A stretch of DNA of 64,000 nucleotides from Caballeronia sp. SBC1. GTDB taxonomy: Bacteria > Pseudomonadota > Gammaproteobacteria > Burkholderiales > Burkholderiaceae. Below are positions 1 to 8,629 of this stretch, piece by piece. The stretch covers positions 372,001-436,000 of the forward strand of contig NZ_CP049159.1 of the NCBI RefSeq assembly GCF_011493005.1, read 5' to 3'. The position numbers were made by a program, and so were the translations under genes. Within the stretch, counting starts at the first letter, position 1. The number at the start of each line of letters is the position of its first letter. The notes beneath the pieces are model-generated. The model had not been told where the DNA came from, ran no database searches, and worked only from the letters and a program-made list of their open reading frames with translations.

Positions 1-117
1 CTTGATGTGGATTTCGTGCCGGCTGCCGATGGCCGGCGCTGGCTCATCAGGCATTTCCGCACGCAACGCCTGTTCGATGCGCCCTGGCAGGTCCATCCCT
101 CCACACCCAGCCCTTAG
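1..117 (+). CDS. C-terminal end of an unidentified protein (cut by window start)
   Basis: Frame 1 is open from the first base and ends in TAG at 115-117, giving a 38-residue tail rich in Arg, Trp and Phe that ends in a Pro/Ser-rich stretch. Thirteen bases separate it from the amidase start, so it is probably the preceding gene of the same operon. Too little remains to name a family. Confidence 0.5.
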   Translation, partial: LDVDFVPAADGRRWLIRHFRTQRLFDAPWQVHPSTPSP

Positions 118-130
118 GGTCGCTTAGGCA

Positions 131-1285
131 ATGAACGAATTCATCAGCGAATTTATGCTTGGCGACGCCGACGGGCCGAGCATTGCGCTCAAGGACACCA
201 TCGACGTCGCGGGGTATCCGACTACGGCGGCGAGCCGCGCGTTGTTGGACGCGCCTCCGGCGCAGAGTCACGCTGAAGTGGTGGACCGCTTGCTCGTGCA
301 GGGTTGGCGCGTGGTCGGCAAAACCAACATGCACGAACTGGCGTTCGGCATGACCGGCATCAACGACTTCACCGGCACGCCCGAGAATCCGCAGGACGAA
401 ACGCGTATTCCGGGCGGTTCGTCAAGCGGCTCGGCTGCAGCGGTCGGGTTGCATCTGTCGTGCGCGGCGCTGGGCACCGACACAGGCGGCTCGGTGCGTG
501 GTCCCGCTGCCTGCTGCGGCGTGATCGGCATGAAGCCGACGTTCGGGCGCGTGTCGCGACGCGGCGTGGCGCCGGCACAAAGCACGCTCGATTGCGTCGG
601 ACCGTTTGCGCGCGAGATGCTGACATTGATCGATGTGATGGCGGCTATCGCGCCCGGCTTTAATGAACACGTGGCGAACACGGTGCCGCCGTCATCGATC
701 AGGATCGGCATAGTGTCCGCCGATGCAACCCGTGAAATCAACGACGCCGTGGCGAACGCTCCGTCGCTCGCGGGCTTCACATCGCAGGGCATCGAGTTGC
801 TCAACCTGCGCGCCGCGTTCGATGCGGGCCTGACCGTGATCAACGCCGAAACGTGGGCCGCGTTCGGGCATCTGCTCAATACGGGCAAGCTCGGTGCAGA
901 TCTGGATGCACGCTTGCGGATGGCGTCGAAGACGACAGAGGCTGATCTTGCCGTTGCTGAATCGGTGCGCGCCCGCTTTACCGCGGAGGTCGATCATGCA
1001 TTGCAGAACGTCGATGTCATCGTGCTGCCGACACTCCCCGCACTACCGATTACACTGGAGGCGGCGAGAAACGGTACGCCGGTGATCGCCATGTCGTCGT
1101 TGATCCGGCCATTTAATCTCAGCGGTCATCCAGCGCTCAGCCTGCCCTTGCCGATTGCCGGTTCGCCCCTGCGAGCAGGTTTGCAGATCGTCGGACGCAA
1201 GGGTGAGGACGAACTCGTTTGCGCTCTCGCCGCGCGTTTTGAAGCTTGTTTTGAAGCTTATTCTGAAGGTATGTTCGTTCAATGA
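131..1285 (+). CDS. Amidase (amidase signature family)
   Basis: Hydrolyses an amide bond in the cytoplasm; the substrate is not evident. The Ser-cisSer-Lys triad can be placed: Lys21 in ALKDT, the cis-Ser about 97 in the GGSSSGS motif, and the nucleophile Ser121 in GTDTGGSVRGP, with the family's 24-residue spacing between the two serines. At 384 residues it is shorter than typical 450-500 residue members, with little sequence before the catalytic Lys. The stop overlaps the next start as ATGA, so it is translationally coupled to the SDR downstream. Confidence 0.9.
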   Translation: MNEFISEFMLGDADGPSIALKDTIDVAGYPTTAASRALLDAPPAQSHAEVVDRLLVQGWRVVGKTNMHELAFGMTGINDFTGTPENPQDETRIPGGSSSGSAAAVGLHLSCAALGTDTGGSVRGPAACCGVIGMKPTFGRVSRRGVAPAQSTLDCVGPFAREMLTLIDVMAAIAPGFNEHVANTVPPSSIRIGIVSADATREINDAVANAPSLAGFTSQGIELLNLRAAFDAGLTVINAETWAAFGHLLNTGKLGADLDARLRMASKTTEADLAVAESVRARFTAEVDHALQNVDVIVLPTLPALPITLEAARNGTPVIAMSSLIRPFNLSGHPALSLPLPIAGSPLRAGLQIVGRKGEDELVCALAARFEACFEAYSEGMFVQ

Positions 1286-2040
1286 TCGAAAACAGCATGA
1301 CGGACAGGGTAGTCCTGGTAACAGGTGCGGCGCGAGGTCTGGGCGCAGTCATTGCGCGGCGCTTTCACGCATCGGGATATCGCGTGGCGATCGGCGATAT
1401 TGCGTTCAACGCCGCGCAAGAACTGGCGAGCGAACTCAGCGCCGATCATTCAAGCGCGTTTGCGTTGAACCTCGACGTGACATCGAAGGACGATTTCAGC
1501 GCCGCGCGCGATGCGATCCTGAACAAGTGGCAACGCATTGACGCGTTGGTCAACAACGCGGGCGCCTCGAAGGTCGTGCCGGTAATGGAAATCACCGAGG
1601 AGCAATTCGATCACGTCATCAACGTGAATCTGCGCAGCGTGTTATTCGGCTGCCAGGTTTTCGGCCAGCATTTCGCCGATGCAGGCGGCGGGCGCATCGT
1701 TAATATCGCATCGCTCGCGGGGCAGAATGGCGGCTCTGCAACGGGCGCGCACTACGCGGCATCGAAGGGTGGCGTCATTACGCTCACCAAGGTCTTTGCG
1801 CGTGACCTCGCCTCGCGCGGCGTCACGGTCAACGCCATTTCGCCCGGCCCGATGGACTTGCCCATCGTTCATGAAAGCGTGCCCGCCGAGAAGTTGAACG
1901 CGGTCATTGCGAGCATTCCAGGCGGACGTCTTGGCTCGGCCGATTACGTCGCCGATGTGGCCGTCACGCTCGCCGCAGAGAATGCCTACTTTGCGAACGG
2001 GGCATGCTGGGATGTGAACGGCGGCTTGTTCATGCGCTGA
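1282..2040 (+). CDS. Short-chain dehydrogenase/reductase (FabG-like)
   Basis: NAD(P)-dependent oxidoreductase of the classical SDR family, 252 residues. Visible motifs are TGAARGLG for cofactor binding (about 14-21), NNAG (91-94), Ser144 and the catalytic YAASK (Tyr158, Lys162). It overlaps the amidase stop by 4 bases, so the two are co-translated. An ATG at 1297 would remove five residues, but neither start has a strong ribosome site. The substrate is not predictable; FabG-like SDRs are often misnamed as 3-oxoacyl-ACP reductases. Confidence 0.88.
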   Translation: MIENSMTDRVVLVTGAARGLGAVIARRFHASGYRVAIGDIAFNAAQELASELSADHSSAFALNLDVTSKDDFSAARDAILNKWQRIDALVNNAGASKVVPVMEITEEQFDHVINVNLRSVLFGCQVFGQHFADAGGGRIVNIASLAGQNGGSATGAHYAASKGGVITLTKVFARDLASRGVTVNAISPGPMDLPIVHESVPAEKLNAVIASIPGGRLGSADYVADVAVTLAAENAYFANGACWDVNGGLFMR

Positions 2041-2055
2041 GGTTGGTGTTTTCAG

Positions 2056-2090
2056 AAGGCGACGAAACCGCGTTGGCGCCGTCGCCTTTT
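2056..2090. terminator. Bidirectional intrinsic terminator between convergent operons
   Basis: The arms AAGGCGACG and CGTCGCCTT form a 9-bp stem around a 15-base loop, followed by TTTT on the plus strand. It lies between the end of the plus-strand SDR and the end of the minus-strand hydrolase gene, where a shared terminator is expected. Confidence 0.7.
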
Positions 2091-2095
2091 CCCTG

Positions 2096-3334
2096 TTAAA
2101 CCGGCTTGCCTTCACTCGATGCCCAGTTCGGCATCAACGTATTCGTCGGCAAGGTTTCATCGATCATTTTCTTCGCCGTCTGAATGCCCGCGACCGGCAA
2201 GCCTGTCGGATCGAGCGCGCCGATCTGTACCAGCACCGAGGCCTGGTCCCAGTAAATATGCTCGTTGTACAGCTTGTCGCCACGAAAACAGATGACCGCC
2301 AGCATGGGCACTTCGAAGTATTTCCCGGTTGGTTTCAGACCCGGCAAGAGCCAGTCGATTTCCCGATCGTGCGTCGCGCAGAACACAAATTCGTCGACCA
2401 CACGATCCGAGCCGATCGTGCGCGACACCGGAATAAGCCGCGTATCGGCCGGATTCGAATCGACGAAATGGTACTTGTAGAAACGCTTGAGCTGATCGTG
2501 GCCGACACCACCGGTCATCGTGGGAACGTGGTTGACGTAAGGCTGCGCCACCATGGTCGGCATCACGGCGTTGACGTCGCGCGTGCCGAATTCGTAGTAG
2601 CAATGCATCTCCCAAAGCTGGTTCAGGTCGTACACGGGGCCGAGCACTTTACGCAGCAACGTCATGGTGCGCGAGTACGCCATCATGGCCGCGGGTTTGT
2701 CGAAGTGCTCGCGCTCGGGCGTGGCGAATGCGTGATCGCAACCCGGATAGACATAGGTTTCGATCGACGCTTTTTGCTTCAGCGCCGCGATGATCTTTTC
2801 ACGCGATGCCGCCGGTGTCATCACGTCGTTCTCGGCGAAATGGAAGATCATCGGGCAGTGGATCGCCGGGATCTTGTTCGTGTAGGCTTCGAGTCCAACG
2901 CCGTAATAGCTCACGGCGCAATCCACGTCGGTGCGCGCGGCTGCGAGCATCGCAAGACGGCCGCCCAGGCAATAGCCGATGGCGCCAACCTTGCCCGCCT
3001 GCTCCGGCAACGCGCGAATCGCAGCGATGGTCGCGGCAATATCGTTGACCGCGTTCTCCTCGTCGAGCCTTTCGTTGTAACCGAGCGCCTCCTTGAAATC
3101 CGCGTCGCTGTAGCCAAGCTCCACGCCCGGTTTCATGCGCCAGAATAAATCGGGAACGAGCACCACATAACCTTCCTCGGCATATCGGTCGGCCATCGAT
3201 TTCATATACCCATTGATGCCGAAAATCTCCTGCAGCAACACGAGGCCGGGACCCGACCCTTGTGCCGGCTTCGCGAGATACGCCGCGAACTGGCCGCCGT
3301 CCTGCGCTGTCACCTGGATTGTCTGACCGCTCAT
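2096..3334 (-). CDS. Dienelactone hydrolase fused to a C-terminal NTF2/SnoaL-like domain
   Basis: The N-terminal ~240 residues are a dienelactone-hydrolase-type alpha/beta hydrolase with Cys122 (GYCLGG), Asp170 (ENDVMTP) and His201 (CDHAF) as the expected triad. Residues ~242-412 are an extra domain of cone-shaped NTF2/SnoaL character (YYEFGTRDVN, FYKYHFVD, DREIDWLLPG), absent from ordinary ~240-residue members. The ATG at 3334 is chosen because GGAGGAG lies just upstream; a TTG at 3358 would overlap the preceding gene. It is the last gene of the porin operon and probably opens a lactone or ester intermediate. Confidence 0.85.
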   Translation of the reverse strand: MSGQTIQVTAQDGGQFAAYLAKPAQGSGPGLVLLQEIFGINGYMKSMADRYAEEGYVVLVPDLFWRMKPGVELGYSDADFKEALGYNERLDEENAVNDIAATIAAIRALPEQAGKVGAIGYCLGGRLAMLAAARTDVDCAVSYYGVGLEAYTNKIPAIHCPMIFHFAENDVMTPAASREKIIAALKQKASIETYVYPGCDHAFATPEREHFDKPAAMMAYSRTMTLLRKVLGPVYDLNQLWEMHCYYEFGTRDVNAVMPTMVAQPYVNHVPTMTGGVGHDQLKRFYKYHFVDSNPADTRLIPVSRTIGSDRVVDEFVFCATHDREIDWLLPGLKPTGKYFEVPMLAVICFRGDKLYNEHIYWDQASVLVQIGALDPTGLPVAGIQTAKKMIDETLPTNTLMPNWASSEGKPV

Positions 3335-3354
3335 CATCTCTCCTCCGTCCATGT

Positions 3355-4071
3355 TCAAAGATAGCCCGCGAACTGCTTCTGCACCGCATCGCGATCGGCT
3401 GCGAGACCCGCACTGACGCCTTGCGCCATGGCGCCAACATACACCTCGTCGGGACCATTCGCGAGCGCGGCGAACACGGCGTCGTCCACTTCGGTTACCG
3501 AAAGCTTAGGCGGCGGAAAGTCACGGCTCATGTCGGTATCGATAGCGCCGGGCAGTACGCCGAGCACCCGCACATGATGTTCCGCGAGTTCTGCACGCAG
3601 GCATTCCGTCATGCGCAACGCCGCCGCCTTCGACGCACACAGGGAACCCATCATGGGCAACCCGACGCGCGCGAGAATAGACAGCATGTTCACGACCGCG
3701 CCGCGATTGGCGATCAACGCGGGCGTGAACGCGCGGCACATGCTGAGCGTGCCGAAGTAGTTCACTTCCATTTCGGCGCGGGCAGCGGAGTCGTCGCGGG
3801 GAAGAATGGCCCGATCGAGCCGGTTAATGCCGGCGTTGTTGATCAGCAGCGTGACATCGCCTGCTATTGCCGCCGCTTGCGCCACCTGCACGGGGTCCGT
3901 GATGTCGAGCGTGATCGGGATAACCCGTGAATCGCCCGTCTCAACCGTGCCGCCATCGCGCGCGGCGGCATACACCTTGCGCGCGCCGCCTTCGAGCAGG
4001 CTCGCGACAAAGCGCGCGCCCAAGCCGCGATTGGCGCCTGATACGAAGGCGACGGAATCTTCAATCTGCAT
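3355..4071 (-). CDS. Short-chain dehydrogenase/reductase
   Basis: A 238-residue SDR with a SGANRGLG cofactor loop near the N-terminus, NNAG, and a catalytic-region CASKAA in which the usual Tyr before the xxxK motif is Cys (SLCASKAA). That substitution may alter or remove catalysis. The C-terminal segment (VDDAVFAALANGPDEVYVG) is usual for SDRs of about 240 residues. It sits between the binding-protein gene and the DLH fusion in the same minus-strand operon. Confidence 0.85.
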   Translation of the reverse strand: MQIEDSVAFVSGANRGLGARFVASLLEGGARKVYAAARDGGTVETGDSRVIPITLDITDPVQVAQAAAIAGDVTLLINNAGINRLDRAILPRDDSAARAEMEVNYFGTLSMCRAFTPALIANRGAVVNMLSILARVGLPMMGSLCASKAAALRMTECLRAELAEHHVRVLGVLPGAIDTDMSRDFPPPKLSVTEVDDAVFAALANGPDEVYVGAMAQGVSAGLAADRDAVQKQFAGYL

Positions 4072-4115
4072 CGCATGCTCCTGGTTTGATAGGGACTTGA
4101 ATCGAAGGACTCAAA

Positions 4116-5669
4116 TCACTTGCGCTTGTATTCGACCGGCAGGATATAGCCGCTATCGAAAGTCTTCACATCAAGATTCGATCGATACGCAATCGTGGTC
4201 ACCGCCTGGAGCAAGGGCACGACCCACGACTTCTCCGATGCTTCCTGACTCAGCGCACGATACCCCGCCATGCGCTTGTCGTCATCGACTTCAGTCATCA
4301 GGGCCTCCACGCGCGGCGCGAGTGCGTCGTCTTTCCACGCGGAGAAACGCAGGCGCGGATCAAGAATGCGGCCCGTATAGTTCTCAGGGTCGCCGGTCGA
4401 ATTGGCCCAGCTATAGAGCAGCACGCCGCTCATCTTGGTCGCCTGGATCTCGCCGATGACCTTCGCCATGGTGGTCTGCGTCAGGTCGGCCTGGATGCCG
4501 ACGCGCTGCCACATGCCGGCAATGGCGCGCGCCATGTCGTAGTCGCTCGGGAACGTGCCGTTGGTCGTGAGGAACGGCACCTTCACGGGTTTGTTCGGGC
4601 CGTACCCCGACTTCGCAAGCGCCGCGAGCGCGCGCTGCGGATCGAAGCCGATCTTGAATCCGGGCACGTCCGCGGGTGAACCGGGCGTAGCCGTGACCGA
4701 CAACGGCACCGCTTCGCCGCCGTAGAATGCCTTGGACAGCGCTGCGGTATCAATCGCGTAATGCATGGCTGCCCGCACGTTTTCGTCGTCGAATGGCTTG
4801 ACGTAGTTCGGCATGCGAAGCATGTAGATCTCGCTGTACGGATAGATCTTCGTGGTGATGCCAGGCGTCTTCGCCAGGCGCTGCGCCTCGCGCAACGGAA
4901 TCTGCACGGCCACCCCCGCGCGGCCGGACTCTACCGCGGCCACCCGCGCCGACGGCTCAGTCGCAATCTGGAACGTCACATTCCTGATCGCGGGAACACC
5001 GCCCCAGTATTTATCGAAGGCTTCGAGCACGATGCGCGAACCGCGCTGATAGTCGACCAGCTTGTAGGGCCCGGCGCCAATTGGCTTGGCCAGGAAACCG
5101 TCGACGCCGACCTTCTCCATGTACGCCTTCGGCACAATGTAGCAAGCGAGGAACGCGAGATAGATCGGGGCGGCCGGCGTCGGTTTGCTATACACCAGCA
5201 CAGCGCGCGTGGGCGAAATGATCTCGACGTCCTTCAGCGTCTGGAACATGCCGCCAACCGCCAGTTTCTTGTCGGCGGACGGACGATCGTGAAGGCTGTA
5301 TTTCAGGTCGGCGGTCGTCAGCTTCGAGCCGTCATGAAACAGGATGTCGTCGCGCAACGTGACTTCGAGCCGCTGGTCAGCCGTGTCCTGCCACTTCCAT
5401 GCCGTGATCTGGCGGGCTTCCAGTTTCAGCTTGGGCGAGTAGCGCAACGGGGAATCGAAAACCGTCTCGTAGATGGACTGCGCCTGCGGCACCGTAATCG
5501 CCGTCGGATCCCAGGTTGGCACGTCGGAGATGTACGCAATGTTCAATATGTCGTCGCTTGACGAACCCTGTGCACGCGCTAAGTCCCACGGCAGTATGAG
5601 GCCGGCCCCTGCGGCCAGCGAACCCAACAACCATTGCCTGCGCTTCGCGTCGATCTCGAAACTGTCCAT
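4116..5669 (-). CDS. Periplasmic substrate-binding protein of a Dpp/Opp-type ABC transporter
   Basis: SBP_bac_5 family protein of about 517 residues. The N-terminus has KRRQWLLGSLAAGAGL ending near LARAQG, a twin-arginine-like signal, so it is likely exported by Tat. The start at 5669 is preceded by AGGAG seven bases upstream; the frame stays open to 5714 without a better start. Family motifs such as GAGPYKLVDYQRGSRIVLEAF are clear. The gene follows a porin, and the matching permease and ATPase genes lie 9-12 kb away (12534-16422) under the same putative operator, so the two loci probably form one uptake system. Confidence 0.9.
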   Translation of the reverse strand: MDSFEIDAKRRQWLLGSLAAGAGLILPWDLARAQGSSSDDILNIAYISDVPTWDPTAITVPQAQSIYETVFDSPLRYSPKLKLEARQITAWKWQDTADQRLEVTLRDDILFHDGSKLTTADLKYSLHDRPSADKKLAVGGMFQTLKDVEIISPTRAVLVYSKPTPAAPIYLAFLACYIVPKAYMEKVGVDGFLAKPIGAGPYKLVDYQRGSRIVLEAFDKYWGGVPAIRNVTFQIATEPSARVAAVESGRAGVAVQIPLREAQRLAKTPGITTKIYPYSEIYMLRMPNYVKPFDDENVRAAMHYAIDTAALSKAFYGGEAVPLSVTATPGSPADVPGFKIGFDPQRALAALAKSGYGPNKPVKVPFLTTNGTFPSDYDMARAIAGMWQRVGIQADLTQTTMAKVIGEIQATKMSGVLLYSWANSTGDPENYTGRILDPRLRFSAWKDDALAPRVEALMTEVDDDKRMAGYRALSQEASEKSWVVPLLQAVTTIAYRSNLDVKTFDSGYILPVEYKRK

Positions 5670-5765
5670 CGAAAACTCCTGTAATCCGGCATCCCGCCGG
5701 ATGAAGATGCGCAAAAGCGTGCCGCGACCTGACTCGCAGCACGCGTAAAGATAAATTATTGCCGC

Positions 5766-6887
5766 TCAGAAACGATGACGCAGCCCCAATCGCACTTCAA
5801 TCTGGTTAGGCGTGCTCGAGCGCTGCAAGACCGGCGCGAGATCGGCGTATTGAGCGTCGCCGGCGGCGTGCATGTAAGTGGCCTGCAAGTAAGTATCGGT
5901 ACGTTTGGAGAGGAAGTAGTCCACGATTGCATCCACGTTGTGATACTTCGGCTTCTGCGACGTCGCCGAGACCTGGCCTTCCGTATAGCTGTACCCGGTG
6001 CCGAGTTGCAAGGACGGTGTCACGAAGTAGCTCGCCACGATTTCAAAAATATTGAACGAGACATGCCCGCTGATGTTTGCGCCGACCGTGGGGTCCAGTC
6101 CGAGGAATTTCGTGTTCGTATAGTCGGCGCTGATTTTTGCGTTGCCGAACGAATACTGCCCGCTGATACCGAACGACTGATACTTCGACGCAGCCAGCCC
6201 ATAGTTGCCATCGACCGTGTTCGTCGCTGTCCACACGCCTTCGGGCACAGCTTCAGACGGGTGATCGATCGATGTGTAAGCCGCTGCCAGTGCGACCGGG
6301 CCGCCCGCGTATTTCACGCCGACCGACTTGACCGCGTCGCGGTTGGTCGCGCCCGCCACATTCCCGAACCCGTACAACGCCGACGCCTGGATCCCCGAGA
6401 TGATCGGCGAGGTGTATCGGACAGCATTGTTGACGCGAAAGTCGATGCCGGTGTTGTCCAGATCGCCAGGGTGCGGGAACAGGATGCCCCAGTTGCCGTT
6501 CGCGGTGTACAGGCCCACGTAGTCGCCCATCATTTCGTTTTGACGGCCAAGCGTGACCGTTCCCAAGGTCTTGCTCGACAAGCCAACATAAGCGCCGCGG
6601 CCGAATTCGCGGCCTTGTTGGCCCAGCTTCCCCGAGTTGATGTCGAAGCCGTTCTCGAGCCGGAAGATCGCCGACAACCCCCCTCCCAGATCTTCCGCAC
6701 CCTGAAGCCCCCAGCGGCTGCCCTGCGAAATGCCGCTTTGCATCTGATAGGCTTTCGCGCCAAGCTGATTGTTCGAGAATGTCAGCCCTTCGTCGATGAT
6801 CCCGTACAGCGTCACGCTGCTTTGAGCGCACACAGAGCCACTCGCGCACAACGCGGCGAGCGATGCAGCAATAAGAGGTGTTTTCAC
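5766..6887 (-). CDS. Outer-membrane porin (Burkholderia-type, Gram-negative porin family)
   Basis: A 373-residue trimeric beta-barrel porin. It has a signal peptide (MKTPLIAASLAALCASGSVCAQ), the mature start SSVTLYGIIDEGLTFSNN, the loop-3 signature GREFGRGAYVGLSSKTLGTVTLGRQNE and a C-terminal LGLRHRF ending in Phe, as needed for outer-membrane insertion. It is the first gene of a minus-strand operon with the binding protein, SDR and DLH genes, which suggests it admits the island's substrate. Its promoter contains a copy of the shared TCTGAATTCAGA palindrome. Confidence 0.95.
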   Translation of the reverse strand: MKTPLIAASLAALCASGSVCAQSSVTLYGIIDEGLTFSNNQLGAKAYQMQSGISQGSRWGLQGAEDLGGGLSAIFRLENGFDINSGKLGQQGREFGRGAYVGLSSKTLGTVTLGRQNEMMGDYVGLYTANGNWGILFPHPGDLDNTGIDFRVNNAVRYTSPIISGIQASALYGFGNVAGATNRDAVKSVGVKYAGGPVALAAAYTSIDHPSEAVPEGVWTATNTVDGNYGLAASKYQSFGISGQYSFGNAKISADYTNTKFLGLDPTVGANISGHVSFNIFEIVASYFVTPSLQLGTGYSYTEGQVSATSQKPKYHNVDAIVDYFLSKRTDTYLQATYMHAAGDAQYADLAPVLQRSSTPNQIEVRLGLRHRF

Positions 6888-6943
6888 TTGGGTTCCGTTG
6901 GAGATCGTGGGTGGATGACGCGCGAACGTTTATGGAATCATCA

Positions 6944-6985
6944 ACATTCTGAATTCAGATTATTTCAGCAAAAATTGGACGTCAA
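6944..6985 (-). promoter_or_regulatory. Porin-operon promoter with palindromic operator
   Basis: Read on the minus strand, TTGACG (6980-6985) and TAATCT (6957-6962) are separated by exactly 17 bp. The -10 runs into the perfect 12-bp palindrome TCTGAATTCAGA (6948-6959). The same arrangement, including the flanking ATAATCTGAATTCAGAATGT, recurs at 18713-18754 and 20215-20256. A bound repressor would block the -10 element. The predicted leader is about 60 bases. Confidence 0.75.
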
Positions 6986-7353
6986 GAACTTGCCAAAAAT
7001 GTTTTTTCGAGGAAAGTGCGGGAAAGACTGGGACGCTCAGTCAATGGATCGAGATTGTTCGCGCCGCTCGACGTGATCCGCATGAAACGGAATATGATGG
7101 ACGCGATGTTTGCTAGCCATCGGGTAACGTGATCGCGGCATGGATCCAATAAAAGTGCCGTCAGTAGGCCATCTTTGCACCTAAACAGCGCTTTTTTCGA
7201 TCAAGCGTCCTTGGCTACTCTGGGTGACACGGCCGGTTTTGAACTGTCGAAGGATACCGGCGAACATCGCTGCACCGCAGCGAACTTGTCCTGCAGGCTA
7301 CACGCTCCGGCACGATCGCTTTTCGCACCAGTACAACGCACTGCACATGATCC

Positions 7354-7382
7354 TTGACATGCGAATTTTCTGAATTCAGTAT
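7354..7382 (+). promoter_or_regulatory. LLM-monooxygenase promoter with palindromic operator
   Basis: TTGACA (7354-7359) is followed 17 bp later by CAGTAT (7377-7382). The spacer holds CTGAATTCAG (7370-7379), the core of the palindrome seen at three other promoters of the island, here partly overlapping the -10. It lies about 40 bases before the TTG start at 7419. Confidence 0.65.
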
Positions 7383-7418
7383 TCTTCAATAACCGCCCTC
7401 GATTCCAAGGAGCATGTC

Positions 7419-8525
7419 TTGACCGAACTCACCGCGAATCCAATGCGGCTCGCTCACGCGTTCAAGCTTGGCGTCTTTGCAGCAAACGCGGATCGTGGCC
7501 TCTCGTTCACGACCGTGCCCGAGCAATGGCGCGCGACGTGGGACGACGTGCAGCGCGCTGCCGTCGCGGCCGATCAAGGCGGCATGGACTTCTTCCTGCC
7601 CATCGCGCGATGGCGTGGTTTCAGCGGCACCACGCATGTTCGCGAGTGGTCATTCGAGACCTTCACGTTCGCCGCTGCGCTTGCGGCGGTGACGCGTCGC
7701 ATGGCGTTATTTTCGACGGTTCACGTGCCGCTCGTGCATCCGCTGTATGCGGCGAAAGCGCTGGCGACCATTGACCATGTCAGCCATGGCCGCGTGGGAC
7801 TGAATATTGTGTGCGGATGGAACCCGGATGAATTCGACATGTTCGGCGTGAAGCTGAACCCGGAGGCTTATAAGCAGGCGGCGGAATGGTCCGAGATCCT
7901 GATGAAGCTCTACACGTCGGCCGAGCCCTTTGATTTCGAGGGCGAGTTCTATCATCTGAAGGGGGCTATTTCACGGCCCGTGCCATTGCAGGTACCTCGT
8001 CCGGTGACGATGAACGCCGCGTTCGGTGCGCCGGGACGCGACTTCGCCGCGAAGTATTGCGATTATCTGTTCACCACGTTTTCGGAACTCGACGCCGGCC
8101 GCGAACACGTCGCGGATATTCGTGGCCGTGGGCAAGCGGCGGGACGCAACATTGGCGTGTACACGGTGGCACATGTGGTGTGTCGTGAAACCGGTCAGGA
8201 GGCGCAGGATTACTACCATCGCTATTCCGTGGAACACACCGACGAAGCCGCGCTCGACTATCACATGAAGCAGAAGAAGGGCTTCAGCAACAGTCACGAC
8301 GACCGGGCGTTCACCGAATATAGACAGCGTTTTGCAGCCGGGACCGGCAGCTTTCCACTAGTTGGTACCCCGGTTCATATAGTAGATCAACTCATCAAGA
8401 TCCACGAGAGCGGCTTTGCCGGTGCGGCCCTCACGTTCGTGAATTACGCCGATGAACTGCCCTTTTTCTGCGAGCAAGTCATGCCCCTGATGCGCGAAGC
8501 AGGTTTGCGCAACGACTCCGACTGA
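7419..8525 (+). CDS. LLM-class flavin-dependent monooxygenase
   Basis: Bacterial-luciferase-like monooxygenase, 368 residues, with typical blocks (FKLGVFAANADRGLSFTTVPE, TVHVPLVHPLYAAKALATIDHVSHGRVGLNIVCGWN, FGAPGRDFAAKY) resembling SfnG/SsuD/RutA relatives. These enzymes use FMNH2 and O2 to oxygenate sulfonates, sulfones, amides or N-heterocycles; the substrate here is unknown. The start is TTG at 7419, set by AAGGAG at 7407-7412; an ATG at 7414 in another frame stops after two codons. A flavin reductase at 21058 could supply reduced flavin. The CoA-ligase gene follows. Confidence 0.88.
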   Translation: MTELTANPMRLAHAFKLGVFAANADRGLSFTTVPEQWRATWDDVQRAAVAADQGGMDFFLPIARWRGFSGTTHVREWSFETFTFAAALAAVTRRMALFSTVHVPLVHPLYAAKALATIDHVSHGRVGLNIVCGWNPDEFDMFGVKLNPEAYKQAAEWSEILMKLYTSAEPFDFEGEFYHLKGAISRPVPLQVPRPVTMNAAFGAPGRDFAAKYCDYLFTTFSELDAGREHVADIRGRGQAAGRNIGVYTVAHVVCRETGQEAQDYYHRYSVEHTDEAALDYHMKQKKGFSNSHDDRAFTEYRQRFAAGTGSFPLVGTPVHIVDQLIKIHESGFAGAALTFVNYADELPFFCEQVMPLMREAGLRNDSD

Positions 8526-8629
8526 CTCTCTCGTTACCGGATTTATTTGAATCCAGCGCTTTGTCTGAACGGGCATGACACGCTCGTTCGGGAAACGCTC
8601 GTCCGAACGCTTTACATCACTCTCGCCCC

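Noticed and set aside
2258..3148. 296-residue plus-strand frame opposite the DLH fusion
   Set aside because: It mirrors the hydrolase gene on the other strand, is rich in His and Arg as antisense frames of high-GC genes are, and has no domain.
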